Positions 11,737 through 21,400 of a stretch of DNA of 64,000 bases are shown one piece after another (the first letter of the stretch is position 1; the number at the start of each line of letters is the position of its first letter). The position numbers and the translations under genes were made by a program. The DNA comes from Cytospora piceicola (taxonomy: Eukaryota; Ascomycota; Sordariomycetes; Diaporthales; Cytosporaceae), in the NCBI GenBank assembly GCA_023375675.1, contig JALQBC010000008.1, forward strand, positions 372,001 to 436,000. Direction: 5' to 3'. Under the pieces are notes generated by a model. That model had not been told where the DNA came from, ran no database searches, and worked only from the letters and a program-made list of their open reading frames with translations.

Positions 11737-11935
11737 CTTAGCCAGGTTAAAGTAATAAAATGTCTTTAAACGGCTTTACAGATTTACATATATAGCGTGC
11801 ACGGCGGTGTACGTCTATTGGAAAAAGGGTTTTTGTCACAGTAAGCGCTCTCGCGCACCATAATGTGAGACAACCGGGCCATATGCGGAACCCCCCCCCC
11901 CCCTCAAACAAAAACCCCAGGTGCCGGGCCACCTG

Positions 11936-12310
11936 CTTGATAACTCTCCATCAAAAAGTCCATACCACCTGCATTCTTTTCTAGAAATTGCAACCATTAC
12001 CAGCGATATGCCGAGGGCATGTGTCAATGATAGCGTCCTCAAAGGTGAACTTACACCAGGCAAAGGCTCTGCCGCTGTTCTTGTCGTAGACGGTGAACCG
12101 ACTGGCATTGAGGTTTTCAGAGGTATAGACAGCGGTAGCCATAAACAGAAAACGGTGGTCATGACCTGGCCATCATATTTGGTGTCTCCGCAGCCGTTCT
12201 TGCACTTCAGCTTCAGGTCGTACCCGTCGCTGAAGGTCCAGTATTGGTCGGATGTGTACACGTTCGAGTTCTCGTTGGTGCAGGGCTGCCAGAACCATAG
12301 GAGTGCTCAA
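11936..12310 (-). pseudogene. Frameshifted coding remnant, family not recognised
   Basis: Minus-strand translation gives two protein-like blocks in different frames. The first, at about 12310-12150, contains WFWQPCTNENSNVY and GYDLKLKCKNGCGDTKYDG. The second, at about 12150-11985, contains YTSENLNASRFTVYDKNSG and AFAWCKFTFEDAIIDTC. They join only with a one-base shift near 12141-12155, where no intron fits. A TGA precedes the first block and a TAG ends the second. It lies beside the inverted-repeat structure. The cysteine-rich composition suggests a secreted protein, but I do not recognise the family. Confidence 0.45.
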
Positions 12311-13875
12311 ACCGAGGTAAGCCTTAGTAACAGATCGACCATGATTCATACCTCTTTGTTCTAAACTACCTAGGTACCTCAATACCTAGGTAAGGCTGAT
12401 GATCTTTCCCAACTGAGGAGGGACACCGCTCGAAGCCGGCGCGTTCCCCACGTGTAACGATCCTGAGAAGCTTGGGCGCAAGGGCGAGGTGATTAAATGG
12501 TAGGATATGTAAGCCGTCACGATCACTATGGATACGCAGACACAAGTCGGGAGAGATCCTTGGTGCATTGGCCAGGAACCCATATGCCCTGGTTGTAGGT
12601 CTCGCACGAGTCGATTGCCGTCCCCATGAGTTCGGGCCGTAAAGTACAGTACCTACGTAAATCCCGCTAGAATAATGCCATGAAGAGAGCATTTAGGCGG
12701 AATAGTCGATGATCCTCGCCCAGGCGAGCGGCATTTGGCCGGCTGCTGGTTTTCGCGGATACCATCGTATTCTGCATTGTGTCTTGAAAATAAAGAGGAT
12801 CAAGACGAGGGGCCTCGACGCAGTGAGGATGAAGGTAGGGCCTTCAAAGGGTTCAAAGGTGTCCCATGCCACCTTTAGAACATAACATCGTATCAGTTCG
12901 AGGAAATTTGAGACTGATGCTGAGGTTGTTGTTGGAACATTAGCTCAGTGTAAGTCAATGGGCATAGTTTGCGAGCAAGGGCGCGGAGGAAACTCCTGAT
13001 ACTTTAGCTTTGCGGTCGGTTGTCTGTGCTACCTAGGTAGAGACGAAGGCTGTTGGTTGCTGACGCGAGGACCTCGTGTAGGTTCCTACATCATACATCA
13101 TATGTACTTCAAGATTGGTCGCCACACCGTTGCAGATATCAGGAAAAGGTTTCGTTTACTTCGGCCTCATACGGTCAACGTTTGCTCGCACATCCCAGCT
13201 GGCTTTTCCGCGGCAGTCCTTCTGTTTTACTCCCAAGCCATCAGTCAGAGCTATCGCTTCACAGCTCCTACTTCCCCTCAGAATTTTGCCGATTAAGGCT
13301 TGTTGGATGTTAGCCAACTTTGGGATCGGATTAGGGATGTATCAGTTCCATTTGTTCCAGGGTTCTCTATGTGTTAGATTTAGTCTTCTTTGCCTCTTCT
13401 CAATATACATAAAATGTTCCATTCTTCATAAACAGGCCACATAGATTAATCCTCTGGCAGGTGGATCGGAAAAGGGCAGAATCCGCAGTACAGGGAGTCT
13501 TTCAATGGCCATTTGGCATCCCTAATTGATAAAGGAGATGTTACCCAGTCGACTTTCATTACTGTGACGAACCTACGCCTTGCTCGCCTTCTGCTAACTA
13601 ATATACAGTTGAAGCAACAGATAATACCATTCGGACCAATGTTGCGTCAAGCCCAAAATTCGTAGAAAGTATAATATGGCATAGCACCATTGGAAAGTAG
13701 GGTGGCCATACGCCAGGACCCACCCACCCGATCCTCCGAAGAAAAGACACACGGAAGAGGGTACCTAACTCCTCAGACAACCAGTCCACATTTCAGGGGG
13801 TATACAATGACTGAGTCTACTCAAAGACTTTGTAGAGCGTAAGTGTGGTGACGAAGTATGAATGATTTCGTCAGG
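12311..13875. other. Intergenic, no gene seen
   Basis: 1.6 kb with three ACCTAGGT-core palindromes (about 12367, 12384 and 13030). The open frames, such as 13053-13444, lack protein-like composition. It contains the 3' flank of the gene ending at 13876. Confidence 0.5.
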
Positions 13876-15899
13876 TCACTCCTTGGTGTCGTTGTGCTGC
13901 TCGACTTCCAGCTCAACATTGATCGGAAACGCAGTAGCAACGCGCATTCTAGGGCTTGCTCGACGAGGCTCATCCTCCACATCAATGGCCTTGGAACTCG
14001 CAGGCGTGAAGTTGCGGTTGCGCTTGGTGCCCTTGTCGCTGCCACTACCGGATGTGGCGCCTGACGCAGCAACCCCCGCGTAGGTCTGGGTTGGAGACAC
14101 TGTGTTCGTTATATCCCTGCCGAACTCGCTGGCCGACGTGCGTCGACTGAAAGTAGGACCGGACCCGGAGGAATCTGTACGATCATTGCCAATGACGCCA
14201 AAGGCATTACTTGTTTGCGAGAACTTGCGGATCTGTGCCTCGATGGACGGAGACGGGTTGGAGGAGGGCGAGTGCACAGAGCTAGCATTGGTGAGATGAC
14301 GATTCTCCTTTCGAGACTTGACCTCGGGCGCGGGCAGTTGGATTTGGTGTGGTTGAATAGACTGCGAAGTGACGGGCAGAGGATGAGGCTGATTCAACAG
14401 GGAGTGGGTGAGCGAGTTAGCCAGCTCGCTAGACATGCTCGAATGAGGCACACTGTACGCGAAACGTCCTAGCCCTATCTTGTCAGCTACGGGACATAGG
14501 CAGAAACGCCATCCTGGTCCGCCACATTTCATGAGTCAACTCACCTGATGCGAGAGGGTCTCCACCTGCCATTGTGGTTGGTGTATTAGTGGGCACCTTC
14601 AGACTCGTCGTGTGAATGTCGTTGTCCAGGCTGGGGCCGGAAAGATGCATTGAGTTCGGGGCTATGGTGTGGCCCATGGTGGAAGACAGGTAGTCGGACA
14701 TGCTGGGCATGCTCGGATCAATGCTGGAGTGCTTGCTAATGTTCCGAGTGATAGTGCTGGGCCAGACGGATTTCATGTCCAGGCCAGGAGGCTGCTGGTT
14801 CAGCCCCAAAGAATTGAGCCATTCTTGAGAGGCAGCCTCGTTGAAGGGGTCCATGAAGCTAGATCCAGACGAGGTTGAGCTTTTCTGGAATGTCTGCATG
14901 TTGGGATGGAACGAGTTCAAATTAGGGATCATCGCCGACGAGGAAGTCAAAGCACTCGAGATTGTTGGCATTGGCACACCAGGGGGTGCCATGCTCTGGT
15001 CCATGTACGATCTGCGGCGTGGGGAGTGAGAATGCGAGTCGGGACCATCGTCAGGGTAGTACGTCGGAACTGGCATGGCAGAGTTGCTTTGATGACGTCG
15101 CCACATCTGCGGATTAGGCCAAGCGATGCCGTTGGTTTCGAGTATGTCTGCAAGCAGGTCAGCGAGGCATGAGAAGACGTCCCGGGTGTTGGCAGGACTA
15201 ACCTAGGGGCGCATGCTGGAAAGCAAAGGCGACTACATTCTTGACCCGCTCGATGGGATTGGACGGAGAGTCTCTCGGGAATCCTTCGCTGATAATGATT
15301 TTGATGCGTCCCACATCGTCGCTGGGGCTCCAATGATTCTGATATAGCAACTCGCGGCGAAAGGATGGAAACTTCAGCTGTTCAAGTTCGCCCTGCTTCG
15401 TAAAGTCTGGCAGACATGGAACAGTCAGCACCTGTCGAAGCGGGCAGCTACTGGAAGGGAGGAATAGGCATACCAGAGGTGCTGGTGATCAAGTGCGGCC
15501 ACCGACCGAATGGATCGAAGGAGGTTGATCTGCGGAAAGAACATAAGCAACTACCCGGATGCGACAAATGGGAAGGGCATTATTGGACAGGACTCACGCC
15601 ACCATGCGGCCATCAACCAAGACGCGAGCCTCGAGCTTGACCAGCTCAGGATGTTTGCTGTAGCCCTGGGTATACTGGCTGACCTTGGGATTGCCCCAGC
15701 AGTGGATCGAGATGTGGAAGGGGGCGCCCGGCTGGAGGCCAGGGACGAAACAAGTCATGACGGGCAAGCCGAAGGTGCCACAGTTGTGAGAGAACTCATC
15801 ATCGGGGACGACATTGCAGCTGACCTTGAACTCCTTCAGGGGAACTCGAGCATCTCCGCCGGATGGGAAAAGCAGCACGTCCCAATCGTCGTAGCGCAT
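13876..15899 (-). CDS. Unnamed conserved-looking protein with RYDDWDVLLFP N-terminus
   Basis: Five exons, 15899-15598, 15529-15474, 15406-15203, 15147-14545 and 14474-13876, all GT-AG with consistent phases, give 587 aa. The first 200 or so residues form a compact domain opening MRYDDWDVLLFPSGGDARVP. It includes TFGLPVMTCFVPGLQPGAPF, VKLEARVLVDGRMVA, FDPFGRWPHLITSTS and SDDVGRIKIIISEGF, a beta-strand-rich pattern. The rest is low-complexity and rich in Ser, Thr, Pro, Asn and Gln (MPTISSALTSSSAMIPN; SPSSNPSPSIEAQ), as in many nuclear or regulatory proteins, with a basic patch (KGTKRNRN) near the C-terminus. I know of similar uncharacterised Pezizomycotina proteins but can name no function. An additional 5' exon cannot be excluded. 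Confidence 0.8.
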
Positions 15900-17103
15900 T
15901 CTGTTTCGAGTTCGTATGGGGACCAACGGGCCAAGCCAAGAAACCAAACAATGCTTCAGGTGAGTGGTGAACTGCAGAAGTTTACATGGACAGAGCAGGT
16001 GAATGGAATGCAGAAACGAGTGGCAAGATGTGCGATCTTGTTGCAAGTAAAAAAAGAGAGAAAAAAAAAGGGAGCGTGGGTGGGAGTACGAGACAAGACA
16101 AAACTCTGGAGGCCGGCTTCTTGGACTTCCAAGGTCAGGTCAGGTTGCCCCGGAGCATGGAAGTTTACTTGTGTTTGTGTTTTCTGTTACGGGCCAATTC
16201 TTGTTGCTTAGGGAGGCAGTGACAGCATTGTGTCGTGCGCCTTCCCAGAGGACGCGTTAACAACACACACTCGTGATCCGGTCACCCCCAATTTGTCCCT
16301 TCCCAACTGAGAACAGCAGCACTCGGTGCCTCCTTGAAGGTGCGACTTCGGACTGACAAACCGGGAGAACTTGAGGGGAGCTTGAGTGACCATGGGGAGT
16401 TTCTTGTGATCAATGAACTTTGGTGATGTTGAGAGTTTGTTGACGGAAGCAAACTCTTGACTTAATACCTAGGTAGTCTCAGGATCCCACAGGCCGTCGA
16501 TTCGACGGGGCAGTCATCACAGCGAGTGACCCTCGGTCGATCTCTTGTTCACTTGAAGACTGTCTGTGTCAGTCAGTCACTCCTCCTTAAACTCCGTCCC
16601 ATCCCACTCGGTAAAGTCCGACCCGCCGTTGCAGAACGGGAAGGGACGGATCTAGTGTGAAGCGACTCGATCCACGAGGCAAGTCTGCATGACCAGAGAG
16701 ATGAAACAGTAGACAACTCGTGACTGCATATCTTTTCGGCCGAGCCATCCATCGACCTTTACATCTGTTATGTGAGGTGAGCTCGCTCACCTGGGATACC
16801 CTTGTCGGGACAAATCCAGGTGGGTCCCCCTCTTGGATACCCACATGGCCCTGTGAGGCCATCGCGCTGGCACGTCCCTGACTGCAGAAAGCTTGTGATA
16901 ATCGGGGGTCATCAAATCTGAGAATACAGTGACTACAGTGGAAGCTTGAGGACCACGGTATATGTTTGTTCGTCGACGGCGACAAGCCAGGCCAGGAGCA
17001 GTCAAGGTGGCATCAGCAACACTATTTCAGGCACGAGTCATGTGGAGTGTCTGCAAAGCCTAAATTCATCTATTCCATGTCGGTCACTGTCTAAGAGTCC
17101 TGC
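15900..17103. other. Intergenic, upstream of the RYDDWDVL gene
   Basis: Contains the presumed 5' UTR and promoter of the gene starting at 15899. There is a purine-rich stretch at about 16050-16075 and an ATACCTAGGTAG palindrome at about 16466. No other gene seen; open frames at 16587-17005 look like chance. Confidence 0.5.
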
Positions 17104-17772
17104 TCAGTCGAGGTCCTCCACCTGGAATGGCTCTGGATCCTCCGGTGCTCTTGCCTGTTACCAAATTGTCAGCCATGTATCCTCGATTCGTTCTCGCTGA
17201 ACTTACCCTGGTTGTGCCAGCTCCTCCGAGCTCCCTCGTCAATCCACCCTCGAACTCCCGGGGAAATGATGGGCGGTCGGGATAGGTCAGTTTGGCCACC
17301 AAGCAGACACTCAAGAAGGTCGCGATGAAAGTGGCAACCTGCAACAGTCCCTTCTTGGGGGACACCCAAGTGTATTCGTATGGCGTGAACAGGCCCATCT
17401 GGTCATAGTCCTCATGGACAGGTTCGCCGTAGTTTCTTCGCTCCTGCTTGTCCCACCAGTCACCGTAAGGGTCACGGAATTGTCGCTTGATCGGGGCAGG
17501 TTGCACATAGCCGCCGTTCTGCCGAAGACGATCCACAATTAGCACGCTGCCAAACCGTCATGGACAACCATTGCTCAGCCGAGACAATGTCAACTTACCA
17601 TGTTAGGATCCTCGGCATCCGTAAGTTGAGGGTAGTCGGGGTATTTCTCATCCACCTTATCGTTATATGGTGGCAGGAAGGTTCGTTGCTGGACAATGGG
17701 TAGTCGTCGAGACGCGACAGCAGCTGTTACTGATCGCAAGGGCGAAGCCCGCACAATTCGACGGGAAAGCAT
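17104..17772 (-). CDS. Mitochondrial complex I accessory subunit, NDUFB8/ASHI-like
   Basis: Three exons, 17772-17599, 17518-17207 and 17154-17104, with phase-0 introns, give 178 aa. The N-terminus is a basic, Ser/Ala-rich mitochondrial targeting sequence (MLSRRIVRASPLRSVTAAVA). The mature part has YPDYPQL, DPYGDWWDKQERRNYGEPVH and TPYEYTW, which match the core of NDUFB8 (human ASHI) around its DPWYSWDQ...NWGEP segment. One transmembrane helix follows (LLQVATFIATFLSVCLVAKL). It is a supernumerary subunit of the membrane arm of NADH:ubiquinone oxidoreductase. Length and targeting fit. A housekeeping gene with no sign of damage. Confidence 0.85.
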
Positions 17773-18480
17773 CTAGCAGAGGTGTCAATTGGCAAGCCCG
17801 ACGATAAAAAGGCAGTAGAATGGTTCTTCTGAACCTACTTTGGCTATCGCTGGGGCCAGGAAGCTGTCGCGCTGTGAGGCAATGGGTGGGGAAGGCCTTG
17901 TGTGGGTTCGTTTGGTTGTCTTACACGACTAAGTAGTGTTGAAGTCGGGGATGGTGTTGACCTCCGCCTCGCCTGAGGCACTTATGTAATGGCGTTAGGT
18001 GAGGTGGAGCTTGGGTGGAGAGGTACCAGTTGACGGGAGCAGAGTGCGGAGTACATGAATGGAGCAGCAGGAGTAGGTACGTATTTAGCGTGCTTAGTAA
18101 GGCTACCATGGAAGACTCTATGTACACAGTAAACTGCTCTGCGGCACGTGCATCTCGCTTACCTATCTTCGGCTCCCCTGCAACAAACAACCTCCCCCTG
18201 CCAATGAGCCAATGCCAGAGAGGCGCGAAATCTGCGGGCTTTAGCGCAGGCGACAGCACTCGCGACTTTCTGCCCATCTCAAAGTTTTCGCTGACAAGCA
18301 GTCTGAAGACCAGTTTTCGAGCTCCATACGGCGACACGGTGCTCCAAACATGTGCAAACTTCGAATGAGAGTAGTTTAGACCTCTATCAACTCACAGACG
18401 TATTTTTTGGTTCCTCAAATGCCCGCTCTGTTGAATTCCCGACCCTTTTCTCTGTCTCGTCCCGACCTCCCCGCGTCGCT
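17773..18480. promoter_or_regulatory. Divergent promoter region, complex I subunit / SWR1
   Basis: 708 bp between two divergent starts. The SWR1 frame is open upstream to 18352, but Met at 18481 begins the more credible protein. No other gene seen. Confidence 0.5.
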
Positions 18481-21400
18481 ATGACGGAGCCCAGCGCGTC
18501 GTCTGCTGCCTCGTCCGAGATTCCTCACCACAACAACCACAACAAGATCGACCACAACGAGTCCACGATTGTCCCACGACCATCACCATCTCGGTCTTCT
18601 CGATCTCCCCTCCGGCCATCACCCATCATCACCGAGAACCTCAAACCCGCGCCGGATCCAGGTGGAGATGCAGGTGCAGCTACCAATGATGCAGTCTCCT
18701 CTCCAGACTCTCCCTTGTCCGCCCTTTCAACACCACCCGACTCACCAACCGAAGATGTATTCCTACCAACGACGACAACGAACGGACACACCAACGGGCA
18801 CACTGAGGAAAACCAGGCAAATGGGCACAGTCATAGGGCAGGTACTCCAGGGGATGAACGGCCGGCAAAGCGACGAAAGGTCGAGGAGTCAACATCTCCA
18901 CCTCTCGGCACCAAGCGCAAACTAGTCGAGTCGCCGCCCTGGAAGAAGTTCGAGGCTGATGGCCCAACAACAATCATCGAAAATGGCAAGCGGAAGTCAG
19001 GCCGTATTAATACCGTTCCTTTGGAGCAGATGAGCAGTGACAAGAGGATAACCAGGAAATCATACTCACAAGCTAGCCCACCAACATCCAAGCACAAACA
19101 TGCCTCCGTCAATGGTCAGACGGCCTCGGGCCAAGCAGCAAAACGGGCTGCTTCAGCCACAAAGGCCCTACAATCCAAATCCACCGCTGCCTCAAAGTCC
19201 GTGTCACGAAAGTCGTTGGCCTACGAGCCCAAATCCATGCCCAGCAAGCGCAAGCCTTCACCATCCCCCGCCCAGCCGAGCCGATCTTCGACTAGAACGC
19301 GAGGCCCCTTGAGGAGCAACTGGGACGTCCTCGATCACGATTCTCCTGCCCCTCAGTCATTGCGAAATGCGTCTCGAATCAAGTTGCGAGTCAACCGACC
19401 TCCTTTGACCGAGCTGCCTCTCGTACATCCTGATCGCGTCAGTAAGACAAAAGTGGCTTCCAATCTCGAAGAATACTTCAATACTGCAGACGACATACCC
19501 GTAACTGAGGGTGGCCAGTTCATACCTGACGATGAACCGGTTCTCACTGATGAGATGGCTCTCGCCGAGGCAAAGATCATTGTGCGCATCGAGGATGAGG
19601 CTCGACCCGGCGGGTTACTGGGTGAGAGCTGCGCAGTATTCGAACCCGAGCCAGACGAAGAGCCACCTCGTCAGTATGCCCACATAGACCATGTTATCAA
19701 GGCGGCCCAGAACCTGCGGAAGTGGATGATTAAAGAGCAGAGACATCACAGGGAACAGGCCAAGAAGATCGCAGAAGCATGTCAGGCGGTATGGAGAACA
19801 CGACAACCCAAGACTCGGGACGAAATAGAAAGAGAAGCGCGGGATATGTGGATTGGACGGTACCGTGTCGTCATGAGGGCGTTGTTTGGCACCTGGGAAA
19901 ATGTCAAGACCGAAGTGAACCGAAAGCGTCTGGAAGAGTGGGAGGCTGAAGAACAGAGACGCGTCAAGGCGGCCCTGCAAGAGGCTGTTTCTCGCTCAGA
20001 GCAACAGCTTCTCGCACGACAAACACAATTTGACGACTCGGACATTACGGACGATGAGGACCTCGACGATGACGAAGATATAGACTTGGAGGAGGCCCAG
20101 AGCCAGGGTTCCGGCGACGATGAGAAATCCAGTGGCGATTCGGCGAGTAATGACGAGGACAACATGTCTTCTTCGGATGAAGACGACCGTAAGTCGGTCG
20201 CATCAGATGAAGGCCTGACCCAGGAGCAGCTCAAAGCAAAATACGCAAACCTTCCGGACCTAGAAAATGCGGCTGATGCCCGACTCACTGGCGACGATAC
20301 CCCTACAGTTAACGCGAATACTGCGGTTGATGATGACACCAGCGACGAGTCTGTTGACATGGACGACGATATGGGTACCTCTGACGAGGAGAGTGATGAT
20401 AGCGGTTCGGACGATGAACAGGAAGGAAGCGGCGACGAAGGTGATCAGCCCTCGGGGCTCCTAGGTTTGCTATTCGGCAAAAAGGAACTAAAGGAGCTGG
20501 AGAAAAAGGCTGTTGAGGATGTTGCGGAGGAGGATAAAGTTGACACAGAAATGGCCCAAGCGGACGGAACTGCGCTACCTCTGTCTGGAGAGAAAACAGA
20601 CGATGTGCAAACAAAGGACAGCACGGCGAACCTGGACGTCAACGATGCGGCTGATGTGCCCATGTCTCCCGCGGAGACGTCCAGCCACGAGCAGCACAAA
20701 TCGGCTCCCAGCTCCGTTCCGCCGCTACCTTCTGAAAACGAACCGCCAGCAGCACCAGCAGAAACCATAACAGACCCCCCCTCAGAAAGTTTGCAGACGA
20801 TTTCTGAGGCCGATGCTACCACCAATCCTGCCAGCCCCGAACGGAGCCAGTCGCCGCGGACTTCCGACAGCAAACCTTCAGAAATCGACACCGCGACCTC
20901 TGTCGAGCATTTGACTGCACAACATGAAGTCAGCAGGTCCGTCTCCCCACAGCCAAACGGGCCACGTACAGAGGTGCCTTTCCTCTTGCGTGGCCAGCTT
21001 CGCGAGTACCAGCACTACGGTTTAGACTGGCTTGCTGGGTTGTATGCGAATAATACCAACGGTATCTTGGCAGACGAAATGGGTCTAGGAAAAACAATCC
21101 AGACCATAGCCTTTTTGGCCCATCTGGCTTGCACCCATCAAGTGTGGGGGCCACACCTCGTCATTGTACCAACCAGTGTTATGCTCAATTGGGAAATGGA
21201 GTTCAAAAAGTGGTGCCCGGGCTTCAAGATTCTCACATATTACGGGACGCAAGAAGAGCGTAAAAGAAAACGACAAGGTTGGACAAACGATGACATTTGG
21301 AATGTGTGCATCACATCCTACCAGATCGTTCTACAGGACAATCAAGTTTTTAGGCGCCGAAGATGGCACTGCATGATCTTGGACGAAGCTCACAACATCA

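Larger units (their letters stand above)
11265..11862. mobile_element. Inverted-repeat-bounded structure, possible degenerate transposon
   Basis: Positions 11265-11300 are the exact reverse complement of 11827-11862 (36 of 36 bases). Weaker similarity continues outward to about 11246 and 11882, where both sides carry a CATATG. The 526 bp between the arms are mostly a tetranucleotide-like array with no transposase frame. It looks like terminal inverted repeats of a non-autonomous or gutted DNA element. I did not find a clean target-site duplication, so a recombination-made palindrome is also possible. Confidence 0.5.
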
